Source: Quercus robur
Taxonomy: Eukaryota; Streptophyta; Magnoliopsida; Fagales; Fagaceae
NCBI RefSeq assembly: GCF_932294415.1
Contig: NC_065538.1
Coordinates: 18,203,656 to 18,267,655 of the forward strand
DNA length: 64,000 bases
Direction of reading: 5' to 3'
In this document: in pieces, positions 24,956 through 48,839 of the stretch
Numbering within the stretch: the first letter of the stretch is position 1
Layout of the letters: each line of letters starts with the position of its first letter
Notes under the pieces: generated by a model
Told to the model about the DNA's origin: nothing
What the model saw: only the letters and a program-made list of their open reading frames with translations
The model's database searches: none
Position numbers and translations under genes: made by a program

Positions 24956-25842
24956 AGATAAAGAATAACCATAAGATTTTTTTTTTCTTTTTGAGAAAGA
25001 ATGACTATAAGATTTATTTATTTGTTTTGTACAGAATGAATGACTATAAGATTTTTAGAACATAATAATTATCTTGGAAATTATTTTTGGAGTAGTATTA
25101 TTATTATTATTATTATTTTTTTTGATAGATGGAGTAGTATTAGTTAGTTAGAAAAACTTTTGAAAATAAAGTTTATAAATCTACCTAATGAAGAAGATAA
25201 GAAGAAGAAAATAACTAATATAAGAAGTCTAAAAAAGTTATAACAATCTCCTAATTTAGAATAATAATAATAAAAAAGAGTCACCTCAGAAGTAAAAATA
25301 TCCAGTAGAATCCTATAGAAACTGAAACTAATCTCCTAATTAAAAAATAAATAAATAAATTGAAAAAATAAAAATAAGAAAATCCCACCGAAACACCCCA
25401 CTCTAACGCCCTTCACACGCCCAAATTAACATCAAACCCCACAAACAATAAACAAAATCTTCTAAAAATATCTTACTCTCTTTCGCTCTCTCTCTCTCTC
25501 TCTGAGCTCACCGACCCAACCTCTCCCTTTCTTTCCGACACCGTTTTGGTCTCTTTCTATCTCTCTCTCTCTTCGATTTTGTTTAGGGTTTGTTTGTTTA
25601 TGTTCTATTAGATCTCAGATTCACTATTCTTAAAAAAAAAAAAAAAAAAAAATCTCCACCCTTAATTTTCTGTTACTTTCTAGGGATTTCAAATTCTCGA
25701 TCTCTTCCAATTTTCCTCTACATTCTCTCATAAAATTTTTCTAATCCCTAACTTCGCTTCTGAATTCACATCCAATTTTCAATTTCCTTCAGATTTTTCC
25801 TGATACGTTACTATTTGGGATTTTTTTTTGGGGGGTTTGGGA
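24956..25842 (+). other. Upstream region and 5' leader of the poly(A) polymerase gene
   Basis: No gene. A (CT)n tract near 25486-25503 and CT-rich sequence up to about 25575 probably mark the transcription start and 5' UTR. The leader continues with a long A run (25633-25652) and TTCC-rich sequence to the ATG. An in-frame TTG at 25828 lies upstream, but the ATG at 25843 is the expected start. Confidence 0.5.
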
Positions 25843-31522
<5,680 letters not shown>

Positions 31523-34500
31523 AAGTTGGGTCAATGGCTATATTTGGCTGCGAAAACATTTTGCCCAGAATAGAAAGACAGAAAGCCAGCAGTTCGGGTA
31601 AGTGTTATTTTAATTGCTGGCTTTCATTTCTTTCTTTTTTTCAGGCATACTTGCTTAGTCTGCATTGCGGATTGGGAACCAATCGGCACCAACTGAAAGA
31701 CACCTGTGGGGGTTATACTCTGCCATGTGTACAGATAATACTCTTTTTAAGTTATGCTTTTCTGCTTGAGCTGTCTGCTCTCTTGCTCATGGGAGTATAG
31801 ATGCTCTAGTGTTTAGCAGTTAGTCATAGGTTGTTCCTTTGTGATTTTTTTTTTCGATTTAAGTTTGTGAATCAGAAAAATAGGAAAAAAAAGAAAAAAA
31901 ATTTTGAAAAGAAAAAAAAAAAAACCAAAAGGATGGAGATTGTGTGTTCTTTGGTTAGGGTTGAGGTCTTGTTTATATAGTAGTGCCTATGATTTGAGGT
32001 TAGGCTGTGAAACTTGTGTACACTGGTTGCTTTGTAATAATATTTTATAATGTTGAACCTCTCTCTCTCTCTCTGTGTGGCTTATAAGTGGGTTTGACGT
32101 GTATTTATTAAGTTAAATTCTTGAGACAGTGGATCTGTATCTGATGTAATTAATATACAACACCTCTTACGTTATTTATAAAAAAAAAAAAGTAATTAAT
32201 AAACAATACCTAGTGATGCAAAGCAACTCTCGAATATTCAGGGACTAGCATTTAATTAAAGGGTTTATTTATTTACAGGTTCTGTGAGTGATCCAACTAT
32301 TTTGACTTTGGTATTTTATAAAATAGCTTTCGCTGGATTTATACAGAGACTGTGGGATGAACTTGAAACCGTTAGTTAGCACCGCCCCCCAAAAAAAGCT
32401 GGAAATAAAGAGTGAGTGCCAATTCCGTCATTGTAATTGACTTATCATCCATATTATAGATAGCCCTGCTGCAATAAAAGCGGTTGATATGCATGTCTGA
32501 GTCATGGCTTACATGGCTGAGATTTTTTTGTCACAAAAGTATCTGTGGCAAATTGGTTACACGTCAAAATCATTTGTGCAGGAGCAACTAAGTTGCGTCT
32601 TAGCTTAGCTTGGCCGGTTTGGCCCCAATCAACAGGGCCCAACTAAGGCAACTTGACCTAACTAGCCAATTCTAAAATGTCCATTACTTTCTTCTTTTTC
32701 ATTACCAAACACTGCAATATGCCTGCATTTTTTTATTATCAATAATTACAACCACGGGAGTTCATTGGATGTCTCTGTCGAAAACATGAGTAGCATTAGT
32801 TGAGTTACAAGACACTAATAGGTCTGGTATGGATGTTTTAATTGACTTAAAAACAAAGTTGTAAATAAATATAACTACTAAAAAACCAAGGCTCTTGGCT
32901 AGTTTAGTGGAATTTCGTGCAAACTAGTGTACGTGTGTTTTTGTTTCTTGTACTTATTTTTATTATTTTTTGTATTTATTTTTATTAATAATGTTGAAGG
33001 GGTTGAACTCTCTAGATTACTTGTTGGAAATATTACGAGGTGTCAATTGAGTTACAAGACTCTTGACTACATACTTTTAGGGCAAAACTTAGATACAATA
33101 CTTATGTATTGTTTCTTATGCGCCATTCTTAAATTTTAATAATCCGTTTAACCAATGACAAAAAATTCATCTCTTTTATTTATTTATTTATTTATTTTTT
33201 TACCTCTGGCATGCAAGAATGACTTTAGATATTTCCTCTCCAAATTCTCCTAATTAATATTGGAAGAACAAATTTGGCTACATAAATTCGATAATCCTTC
33301 AACAGTGATTTCTTTTTTACATCACCCAAAGCATATCTTCAACAGTGATTTCTTCTTTACAGTGACCATCTACGTGGCTACACCTATTGGACCATCTAAA
33401 TTGAAGTGTTCATGATGTGGTGGTTAGCTGTACACAAGGATTATCTAAGAATTTTTGGATAAGGAGGAGGTATAATCCAAATTTGCAAAACACCTAAGGA
33501 ACACGTAAATTTTTTCACATTTGTTAATAGTGGTGGACACGACTTTTATATGGACCCATTATTTTGGGTCAACCTATTTAATAAATGTGAAAAAGTCTAT
33601 AAAAAAATTTAATATCCCTAACAAAATATAGGATAATTATGTGAATTAGTTAAGTGACTACAGTAAATAATAAATAATAATAATAATTATTTTTTTTAAT
33701 GGGAAGAAAGCCTATATCTGATAAGCTTGTTGAGAAAAACTATAGTAAATAAAGTACATTGAAAATGTGATTTAAAATATTAAAGTATTTACTTGAATGG
33801 ACTAATTCTAGTGTAGGCGGCTATAGTAAAAAGTCATACAAATGTATATATATTTTTAAATATAGTCATACAATCTCAAATTTGCTTTTGAGAAGAATAA
33901 GTCATACAATTATATTTATAATTATCCTATATTAAAATATAAGTAATATTATAATCACAAATTATTTTACAATATTTTTACAAATTTTTATTGTGGTCAA
34001 CTTCTTATTGGTACTCATCTGGGCCTACCAATAATATCACTTTTTTATCTACTAATAATTACTCACTATATCAACAATTTATAAAACCCTTCGTAAAAAA
34101 ATTTATACTTTTAGTATTTTTTTTTAAATATAAGATAATTACATATGGATGAGATTTGAACCTAAATTTTAAATCCCATTATGATTATTATTAGGCAATG
34201 ACCATAATTGATTTCTTTTCTATATATACAAAACTCAATCTTTTAGTGTACACAACACTCGAAGCAGATCTTAATATAGACAGCAAATTAGCTTCAAATA
34301 GAAGTTCTAAATTTAAAATTCACTTTGTAATTGATTATTTAATTATTACATGAAAGGATCATGCCACTGACTAAGCAAATCTTTCAACTATTTTAACTTA
34401 CCTGGATAATATTCATAATTCTAAATTTTCTCACTTAACAGATAAAAATAACAAATTTATCCAAGCTATATATATATAAAAGTTACAGTTTTTTTAATTT

Positions 34501-34744
34501 TTTTGGATATGGAATAAATATTGGTTGGACTGGACTAAATCTTTAAAGACTCCAATTTTCTGGTCTTTCATTTTTTTTTTTTTTTTTTTTTAAATCTAGT
34601 GAATTCCAATATCTGTCAACGAAAAAAAACAAAAAAAAAAAAAAACAGCATGACAAATTTGACATCCTAAATCCTATAAACAACGGCAATTTTATGATTC
34701 AAAATCTGTGTGTCTCAGTCTCTGTTTTCTAAGCTCTTCATAGT
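31523..34744. other. Intergenic between poly(A) polymerase and hexokinase
   Basis: The first few hundred bases are the probable poly(A) polymerase 3' UTR, with AATAATATT-type signals near 32037. A 24-bp direct repeat (CTTCAACAGTGATTTCTT) occurs at 33297 and 33337. A segment near 33950-34090 (TTATTTTACAATATTTTTAC) resembles a decayed relative of the MITE at 24584. No gene was found. Confidence 0.5.
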
Positions 34745-34745
34745 T

Positions 34746-34754
34746 TATTATATA
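34746..34754 (+). promoter_or_regulatory. TATA box of the hexokinase gene
   Basis: TTATATATA lies about 50 bp before the ATG at 34800, followed by a CATA repeat that may hold the transcription start. The spacing gives a short leader. Confidence 0.6.
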
Positions 34755-34799
34755 TAGCATTACATACATACATACATACAAAACACATACAGAGGAAAA

Positions 34800-41576
<6,777 letters not shown>

Positions 41577-41641
41577 GAATTATATTCAGAATCATAGAGT
41601 TCAAGAAAATTCACTTTATCTCTCTTACATAATTACCTTTT

Positions 41642-41897
41642 CCTTTTTTCTTAACCCATTTTTCACCTCTTCCGCATTTGTATCAATTATGAGTTTTCTG
41701 TACTATTTACCCTTCCTCCTGTTGTAGTTTCGGAGGTTGATTGATTGAATTTTTGGATTATGGCTTTTTTCCTTCTTTCTTAATCCTTTTTTCACCTCTT
41801 CTACATTTGTATCAATCATGAGTTTTCTGAACATTTTATCCTCCTGCCTTTTTTGTTTAGGAGGTTGATTGTGTGAATTATTGGATTATGAATTTGC
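41642..41897. repeat. 129-bp tandem duplication in the hexokinase 3' region
   Basis: CACCTCTTCCGCATTTGTAT at 41664 and CACCTCTTCTACATTTGTAT at 41793 mark two diverged copies. Both continue through TGAGTTTTCTG to GGAGGTTGATTG. They probably lie in or just after the 3' UTR. Confidence 0.8.
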
Positions 41898-42412
41898 AAA
41901 ATATGTAATAAAGGTGGATTGGTTGTATAAAAGCAGGACCTGGAAGCGGCAAATAATAATTAATATCATATTATTACTCATATTTTTATCAACATACTGC
42001 TTCTTTCTGCTTATTACCAATTCTTGTTTTGAAAATGGTGGACAATGTGTTGCGGATACCATCTTAAACCTAAAAGCTTAAGCATATGGATTTTTGGATG
42101 CAATAATATGATATTAATTATTAGCTTTTGTGATAGTCCACCCAGTATGGGATTTAACCACTGCTGCTTCCACATGTATACCCACTAATCTTCTTCTTAT
42201 ATGAAAGTTTGCACCAACAATTATCTGAGGGTCATGTGTTAACATCAAGAGCCCAATATTTTTTAGAGCCACTAATAGTCTGATATGCATTCTCTTACCT
42301 ACTCTACCATGAAAAGAAAAAAAGAGCTGTCCATGGGTTCCATCAGCTGCAATTTTTTCTTCCCTTCTAGAAATATGCATATTTGGTATTTGGATGGCAC
42401 ATGCATAATAAG
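41898..42412. other. Intergenic, nothing recognised
   Basis: AT-rich 3' flank of the hexokinase gene. Chance frames only. Confidence 0.5.
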
Positions 42413-42427
42413 AATGTCATTTTGAAA

Positions 42428-42566
42428 TTACTTAGCCCGTCGAGGGTGAAAAGCTCTTGAATTACTCGGTAACTGATTCTGGCAGGTGGGGTCAGTTGCT
42501 CATAAAAGTTTGGTTAACGGTAAGATGTAACTAATCTCAATGAAGTTCTTCTCTGTCATTAAAAAA
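42428..42566 (+). mobile_element. Short retroposed sequence with A-tail and 15-bp target duplication
   Basis: A 139-bp body ending in an A run is flanked by a perfect AATGTCATTTTGAAA at 42413-42427 and 42567-42581. This is the mark of LINE-mediated retroposition. Clear pol III A and B boxes are not seen and no protein is encoded, so it is either a SINE of unknown type or a processed transcript fragment. Confidence 0.75.
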
Positions 42567-42581
42567 AATGTCATTTTGAAA

Positions 42582-43427
42582 CATTCTACAAAATTGGATG
42601 CATACTTTTTTTTTATTTATAACAAGTGTTAAAAGACATACTACAACAAGTATATATGTCTTTCATATCAGAGTTTTCGTGTGCGACACAAAAACCTATA
42701 TAATTTGAGCTGCTTCCACGATTCTCTTCCTTTACGTTAATGCTGTGCAAGATGTGACCCATAATTGGGTTTGGGCTACTGTAATATTCCCTTCTGTTCC
42801 CCTAGCGAGAAACCAGCATAGCCCACATGAGATTCAAATGCTCACTGAAGCATAGCACGTAAAAAACCAAAGATAAGATTGGGAAAAGGTGGGCCTTTGA
42901 ATTGTGGCCCATAAAAGGAGAAGCAACTGCATGTTTGTCTACACTTGACCTGTGCACAAGGCAAAAATGTTGGCATAATATATTTTTATGAGACTAAATA
43001 TTATTTCACGCTCATTTACCTCTACTATTTCATATACATACCACATTTAAAAAATAAAGTAGATATAAAAAGTAAAAGTAAGAGAATAAAAGTCCATATT
43101 TATAATATTTATTTGTGTAGTTCTATAATAGTATAATCTATCTACAAGACTACAACCATTGGACTTGTGCAGAAGGCTAAAAATATGTTTTCATTAATAC
43201 TATTCATTTTGAATTTAGTTTTTTATTATTTTTTGCATATCTCGATGATGAAAGAAGATAATGGATGATGGTTGTTATGTACGAAGAAAGATAAATAATT
43301 AAAAAAATTAAAAAAAATTTATATTTTAATAAAATCAATAAAATTTGATATTTTAATAAAATATAGTGTAAATTAGAGATTTTAATGTGAGATGTTTTGA
43401 CGAGTATGTAAAATAGAAAAAGTAGGT
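42582..43427. other. Intergenic, nothing recognised
   Basis: AT-rich DNA without a supported gene or a clear repeat. Confidence 0.5.
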
Positions 43428-44026
43428 TAGAGCACTCGCATATTGAGCATAAAGTACAAAAGTGTCAAATTTACACATTTTTGCTAAAAAATTACCCATA
43501 TCAATCATTTATAACATTGTATATTTACATTTTTGCGATAGTACTCGTGAAAATATACACGATTACTATAACTTTGTATTTTTTATTTTAATCTCTCTCT
43601 CCCTTCTTCTTCCTCTTCTATTTTCTCTTAAATCCTAGCAACATGCTCTGCAAATCGATACAAATCATCAAACTCATTCTAAATCTAGATCCCAAACTCA
43701 TCAAACCCATATATAAATCCATATATATATATATCATCAAACCCTTTTACAAATCCATATAAATCATCAAACCCAAACCGCGAAAGAAGAAATCGACCCA
43801 AAATCACCACCCACCTACCATTGCAACCCACCACCACACAACCATCCATTACAAGTTTACAACACCTTTTTGCCAACGCCTAAAACCAATGGAAAACCCA
43901 CAAAATCAACCCACCTAGAGCTAAATCAACCATCTCAACCCATTCACTTCAAACCAACTTCATCTCTAACCTATTTCACCTCAAAACAAAAAACTTAGAA
44001 AACCCATGTTTGGGTCATAGGTGCAA

Positions 44027-44148
<122 letters not shown>

Positions 44149-44150
44149 TG

Positions 44151-44382
44151 TCTGTGTGTTCAGGTAGGATAGCTGTGAAATAATAAAAAAAAAGTGAGAA
44201 ATTGATTATTTAAATAAAACAAAATGTAAAATAGCTAGTATTATGTGAGTATTTTTGAGAAAAAGTTCTGTGTGTTCAGGTAGGATAGCTGTGAAATAAT
44301 AAAAAAAAAGTGAGAAATTGATTATTTAAATAAAACAAAATGTAAAATAGCTAGTATTATGTGAGTATTTTTGAGAAAAAGT
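44151..44382. repeat. Perfect 116-bp tandem duplication
   Basis: Two copies (44151-44266 and 44267-44382) starting TCTGTGTGTTCAGGTAGGAT, with no difference that I can see. They directly follow the (AG)58 tract, which suggests slippage or repair of recent date. Confidence 0.95.
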
Positions 44383-44879
44383 TGTGTAAAATAAGAAAAT
44401 TAGGTTTTTATACTAAAATAGAAAGAAATTTTTGCACAAACTAAAATACGGATGTTTTAAGATCTTAAATAGAATAATTGTTGAACCATATAGGACAGAA
44501 GAGATTTTAGATAGCAAAACTGTTGAAAAATATAAGACAAGAAAAATAGTCTGCAAAATGTCATAATATTTTTACAATAGAGTTGTTTTTAGTTTTGGTG
44601 AATCTCAATATAATATTTATTCTTTTATTTTGACTAATGAAGAGTTTTTTTTTTTTTTTTTACAAGATAGAATTTCTACTATAACCTAATTTTAGTGTAT
44701 ATGTATGTAAAACTTTTTTTTTAAGACTTGAATCTCAACCCGATAATTTATTCTATCAGTTGACATCTCAACCATTTTGATAATTTATTTTGCCAGTAGA
44801 ATAGCTTTTTTAAAAAAAAAAAAAATTTATTTGTGTGAATTCAGTCGATGCTTTTTAGTTTTCCAATGAGATCCATTCA

Positions 44880-45345
44880 ATACAATCAACACAAGTAGAC
44901 TACTCAACCGAGTTTGAAGATCTGCACAAACATCTTCAGTTGAAGAAAAGATTCTATTTATATTAATGGAATTTATGGAAACGACATCCATGGCTATTTC
45001 CAGGATTTCATAAATTTATTGCACTCCTTGAAGTTAGTTTTACAAAACAACAAATGAGTTACTGTGAGTGTGTGACAGTGTTCAACTGCGTCAACTAATT
45101 CAGACATGTACACCATGAATTTCAACTTTGGCAGCTACTTCGATAATAAGAGCATTAAATTTTTAGTACACAGCAAAAATAAATAGGGAGATACTGGGTC
45201 TCCTTGACAGAAGTCTCTTGTCCTCGATGGATTGAATAAACCATTAGGTTCCCCATTGACTAGGACAGAGCAAGATACTGTGCTAATACACTCCATATAT
45301 AATCAATGCCATCCAATCAGGATGAAACTGTCATGTCAAATTCCT
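44880..45345 (-). pseudogene. L1-type LINE reverse transcriptase fragment
   Basis: The minus strand of 45180-45345 reads, with frame changes, FHPDWMALI, VLVNGEPNGLFNPSRTRDF, CQGDPVSPYLFLLC. This matches the conserved NG...F.P.RGLRQGDPLSPYLF block of plant LINE reverse transcriptases. Further along, THLLFCKTNFKECNKFMKSW resembles the region around the catalytic FADD motif, which itself is lost. Stops and frameshifts show a dead, truncated copy. Confidence 0.7.
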
Positions 45346-46960
45346 AGTTACTGAGAATTTATTTGCAAACTGAAGCTGTTCCACTTTGCTCTCATTCAGT
45401 TATTATTTAGAGAGAAACACAACTAATGGTTTCTTAGAACTCACCAAATTGTGTCAATGGTTAAAATATAGTTGTACTTCATAAAAAGAAAAAGAAAAAT
45501 AGAAATAACGTTTTAAGAAATCGTATATGAGTAAATAAGTTAAAAAGAAAAAATTGATATCAAATCGACACTTAATTTAAAGATGCTCGCGAGTCTTTAT
45601 TTTCTTTCTTGCTTTCTCTCTTCTAAACTTATTTTTAATTTAAATTAGGGGATAAACACGAATGTCTTACCAAACTTATTTAAAAAAAAAATTATCTTAT
45701 ACATAAAATATATAAGTAAAATAAAATTATGGAGTAGAAAAAGGGGCAGATGTATATAGTATAAGATAAAGGATTGACATATTGATTATGATTTGACCAA
45801 GGGAAGGTTCTCCATTAAAATATGTATAAGTGGAAGTGCCCCCAATTCGTTGATTCAACCTTTAACATCCCTTTTATTTTAGTGTAGTCCAAAGAGAAAT
45901 GAAGCCGAAGTTGAAACTTTGAGAAAGGCCTTTCCCCTGTCACCTCCACTTACAGTTATTACAGGAGTAGTAGAGGGAGTAGTGGAAGACTAAATTATTA
46001 TATGCAATACTCCCAACTATATCCAAATAATACCCTTTCTATACCACTGAATTACATCATCTTAGTCATCATTCCCATCTCCCAATTACTTTATTGACCT
46101 CATCATTTTTTGAAACTCCAAGATTTGCATGTTTAACTCTCATTTGGCCCAAAAATTAGCTTGTTTAAACTTTTCAATCCATAAATTGCCAAGTAGTCTA
46201 TATCTATATATGCAACTTATTTGGAAGTAAAAATATTTTCATAATCGGTTTCCACAGTATGATATGGATGTAAGTGTTAAGAGGCATTTATATACCCACC
46301 TCAGGATTCAGGAACAATACATGATTATGGAATTTGGATTGCTTAATTTTATTTTGTTTATAATCTAGAGCATTCAGCAAAATATAAAGGGACACACACA
46401 CCAAACTGGCTTCCATTTGGCCTAGTTCCAATTTCAAAGTCACAAATTTAACTTTAACTTGACCTATTGAATAACAATTTGAATGAAAATTAGGAATTAA
46501 AAAAAAATTATTTCTTGCATTAGATTTATGTATATATATCCTCTGGTTTTATGGCGTGTGAGTCTCACAATAATGTGTTACTCACATGCCATAAGAATGA
46601 AAATACATGCATATATTGATGAATGCATGAGATATATTCTCTTATATTAGACCTAGTGGATATTTTATTTAATCAATGAGATTACCTAGCTATTACCTCA
46701 TTATCTTGTGGAGCCTCCCTTATCCACTTCTCCAGCATTAGGGCAACAATAAGTTTTGATAAACTAATTACTTATCAAGAGAAGAAAACCAACAAACGAA
46801 AACCATATCGAAAGAGAAGAAGAAAAAGGAAAACATTAACTCAACCTTTGGGTTTATAGTAATTGCACCCCAAAAAAAAAACACGTATTCAAAACACCAT
46901 TATGAGAGTGTTTTTTTCTCCACCTCAAATAAAAGCGGGAAACACCAAATATATATTTAG
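45346..46960. other. Intergenic, nothing recognised
   Basis: AT-rich DNA. Its right part is the upstream region of the candidate transcript that starts near 47000. Confidence 0.5.
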
Positions 46961-46967
46961 TATTTAG

Positions 46968-46974
46968 TATATAA
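46968..46974 (+). promoter_or_regulatory. TATA-like box before the candidate mimic transcript
   Basis: TATATAA about 30 bp before 47000, the place where a transcript carrying the miR160-like site could start. The AT-rich surroundings make chance occurrence quite possible. Confidence 0.35.
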
Positions 46975-47019
46975 CAATATTGTACACACACTACAAAATG
47001 TTCTCTATAATCTATACAA

Positions 47020-47121
47020 ATGGCTAACAAGGCTTTGCTCTCTCTGAACCTCAGCCAAATTTGGCTCTACAACATCCAAGTCTGGCATAACATGTGGAGA
47101 CTCTCATGCATAGATCCCTAG
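47020..47121 (+). CDS. Small ORF, 33 codons, upstream of the mimic site
   Basis: ATG to TAG, encoding a hydrophobic, Trp-rich peptide (MANKALLSLNLSQIWLYN then IQVWHNMWRLSCIDP). Length and position are like those of small ORFs in target-mimic RNAs. It may not be translated; no homologue is known to me. Confidence 0.25.
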   Translation: MANKALLSLNLSQIWLYNIQVWHNMWRLSCIDP

Positions 47122-47169
47122 CTGCTCTCTCCTTTGGACAATACTATACGTACGTACGGTGTACATAAA

Positions 47170-47192
47170 TGGCACACAGGTAGAGCCAGGCA
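47170..47192 (+). promoter_or_regulatory. miR160 target-mimic site with 2-nt bulge
   Basis: The site is TGGCACACAGG, then TA, then GAGCCAGGCA. The 10-nt right part pairs with miR160 positions 1-10 and the 11-nt left part with positions 11-21, with one mismatch (C opposite A16). The extra TA falls exactly between positions 10 and 11, where Argonaute would cut, so slicing should be blocked. The miR160 sequence was recalled from knowledge of the family. Confidence 0.75.
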
Positions 47193-47230
47193 AACCAGAA
47201 AGGAGTAGTATTGTATATTTGTAGGTATGT

Positions 47231-48286
47231 TAAAAGCTGATATTCTTGTTCTTGTTCTCTTTTGAGTTATTGGGTTCTTGGGTTATGTCCAAGAACGATA
47301 TATAATTTTAGGACCTATTAGGTTATGACTTGCGTATTTTTGTTTGTTTTTGAAGCTTGTATGACTAAATTCTACATGGGTTTATATATATATTCATGTT
47401 TTTAGATCTAGATCTTTGAAGTTTTTGTGTACTTCAGTAGTTTAGTTTGAATTTGCTTGTCCAATTTAGAACTTTTGTATTCTAAAATTAGTCCAAGAAT
47501 GATATATGGAGAGAGATTCTGACCAATTTGGATGAAGTCTTTGTGATCTAAAATTTTGATGTTGTTGTTTTCATTCTGAATAGATATTTCAGGGTTTTGT
47601 TTTCCTCTCTTTTTTTAAGGTAACCTACAAACGATTGGGATATTATTGCTGTAATTTCAAGAATTTAGCTGAAATTTGATTCAGTATAGTGTTAACACAT
47701 GCCTCTCACTATATTGTTTATTTTTTTCTTGAATAAAGGAAACTGATCATGTCCGTTTCTTCAGTATAATATTGCCTGTGAGTTTGTATTTGAGAATATA
47801 TTCTTTGAAACTAGTTTTTTGTAAAAGGATTTGTTTCATTCTACAATGTCTTCACAGATGAAAAAAAAAAAAACTATTATGTCATATAACTGTTCTTTTG
47901 ATAACGAACACTTATATTTTAATTCACCATAGATATAATTGAAACCATCAGACATGGCAATGTGCATGGGCTTCTTTCCCATCTTTGTTTTTGTTGAAAT
48001 CTTATTTGAAGAACAATTGTAATTACCCAAATTCAAAAACCAGAATTTTCAAAAGAAGAAACAAGTATGTGACATTAATTTATAAAAGAAGAGTTTGTGA
48101 TCAGAAGAGAATTAACTTACATTGTCTGGTTAGTTTTGACTGAACTAAGGTTTCAAATTTGATGATTGTATTGACCATCGAGAAAGAAAATAAGCCACCC
48201 TCATTAAGAATATAAAGTTGAAATTTTCAAAAGCATTGTCATTTTACTAAGATGAATATATAGATATGGCCTTTGTGAGCTGCATG
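47231..48286. other. T-rich intron-like or intergenic DNA
   Basis: No coding signal. The T-rich sequence after 47230 could be an intron of the candidate non-coding transcript. The frame at 47836-48036 on the minus strand resembles no family. Confidence 0.4.
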
Positions 48287-48839
48287 TAGGGGCATTTACT
48301 AAACTGCACAAATCGTGAAAGTTGTACCAAAACCGCCCACAAAATGGTATAATTGCATCGCATCGCAACTAACAGTGCACTACATGGTGCAGTACAGTTT
48401 GCAGTTTTATAATAGGAAAACCGCACCACACCGCACTGCACTCTTTCTATATATTAATATATCTATTTTTTAATATTAAATATATTAATAATAGTTTAAT
48501 ATCCCTAGTTTTCAACCAAAAAAAAAAAGTTTAACTACCTAAGCAAGTATTGATTAGGAAAGCCAACTCAAAATAAAGAAAAACTAGTTCAAGAGTTTAA
48601 AACTTTGCCTAAAACAAAGAGAAAAATCAGTTTTGAGCTGGGCAAGAAAAGCCCAAAATTTGAAAAACGTACTGGCTTCAAACCGTATCTTATACATCGC
48701 ACCGCACATGTGACCACAAAAATGAAATGTGATGTGGTTATGATTTTGGCTAAATCGCACTGCAAAGTGTGTTACTAAAAATAACACAAAACTGCACTGC
48801 ATCACACCGCAAACACAGTGCAGCCTACATGGGCACCTA
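48287..48839. mobile_element. hAT-like non-autonomous element rich in CCGCACTGCA motifs
   Basis: The left end is TAGGGGCATTTACTAAACTGC and the reverse complement of the right end is TAGGTGCCCATGTAGGCTGC. TAGGGG-type ends and subterminal repeats of ACCGCAC/CTGCAC/TGCGGT in both orientations are typical of plant hAT MITEs. No 8-bp target duplication was seen, so the call is tentative. Frames on the minus strand (48247-48805) come from the repeats. Confidence 0.45.

Larger units (their letters stand above)
46998..47230 (+). ncRNA. Candidate non-coding transcript carrying a miR160 target mimic
   Basis: The region is less AT-rich than its surroundings. It has a TATA-like box at 46968, a 33-codon small ORF (47020-47121, starting MANKALLSLNLSQIWLYN) and, downstream, the miR160-complementary site at 47170-47192. 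Known target-mimic RNAs such as IPS1/At4 have the same plan: a short untranslated-like RNA, a small ORF, then a bulged miRNA site. GTAGGTATG at 47221 could be a splice donor, since T-rich intron-like DNA follows. Both ends of the transcript are guesses; only the site itself is strong. The small peptide resembles nothing I know. Confidence 0.5.

Noticed and set aside
25828..25842. Upstream in-frame TTG start for the poly(A) polymerase
   Set aside because: Not an ATG; the next codon set starts with ATG at 25843 in a normal position.
47100..47200. A miR160 precursor on the minus strand
   Set aside because: The minus strand holds a miR160-like string, but it has a 2-nt insertion and no complementary star arm nearby, so a hairpin gene is not supported.
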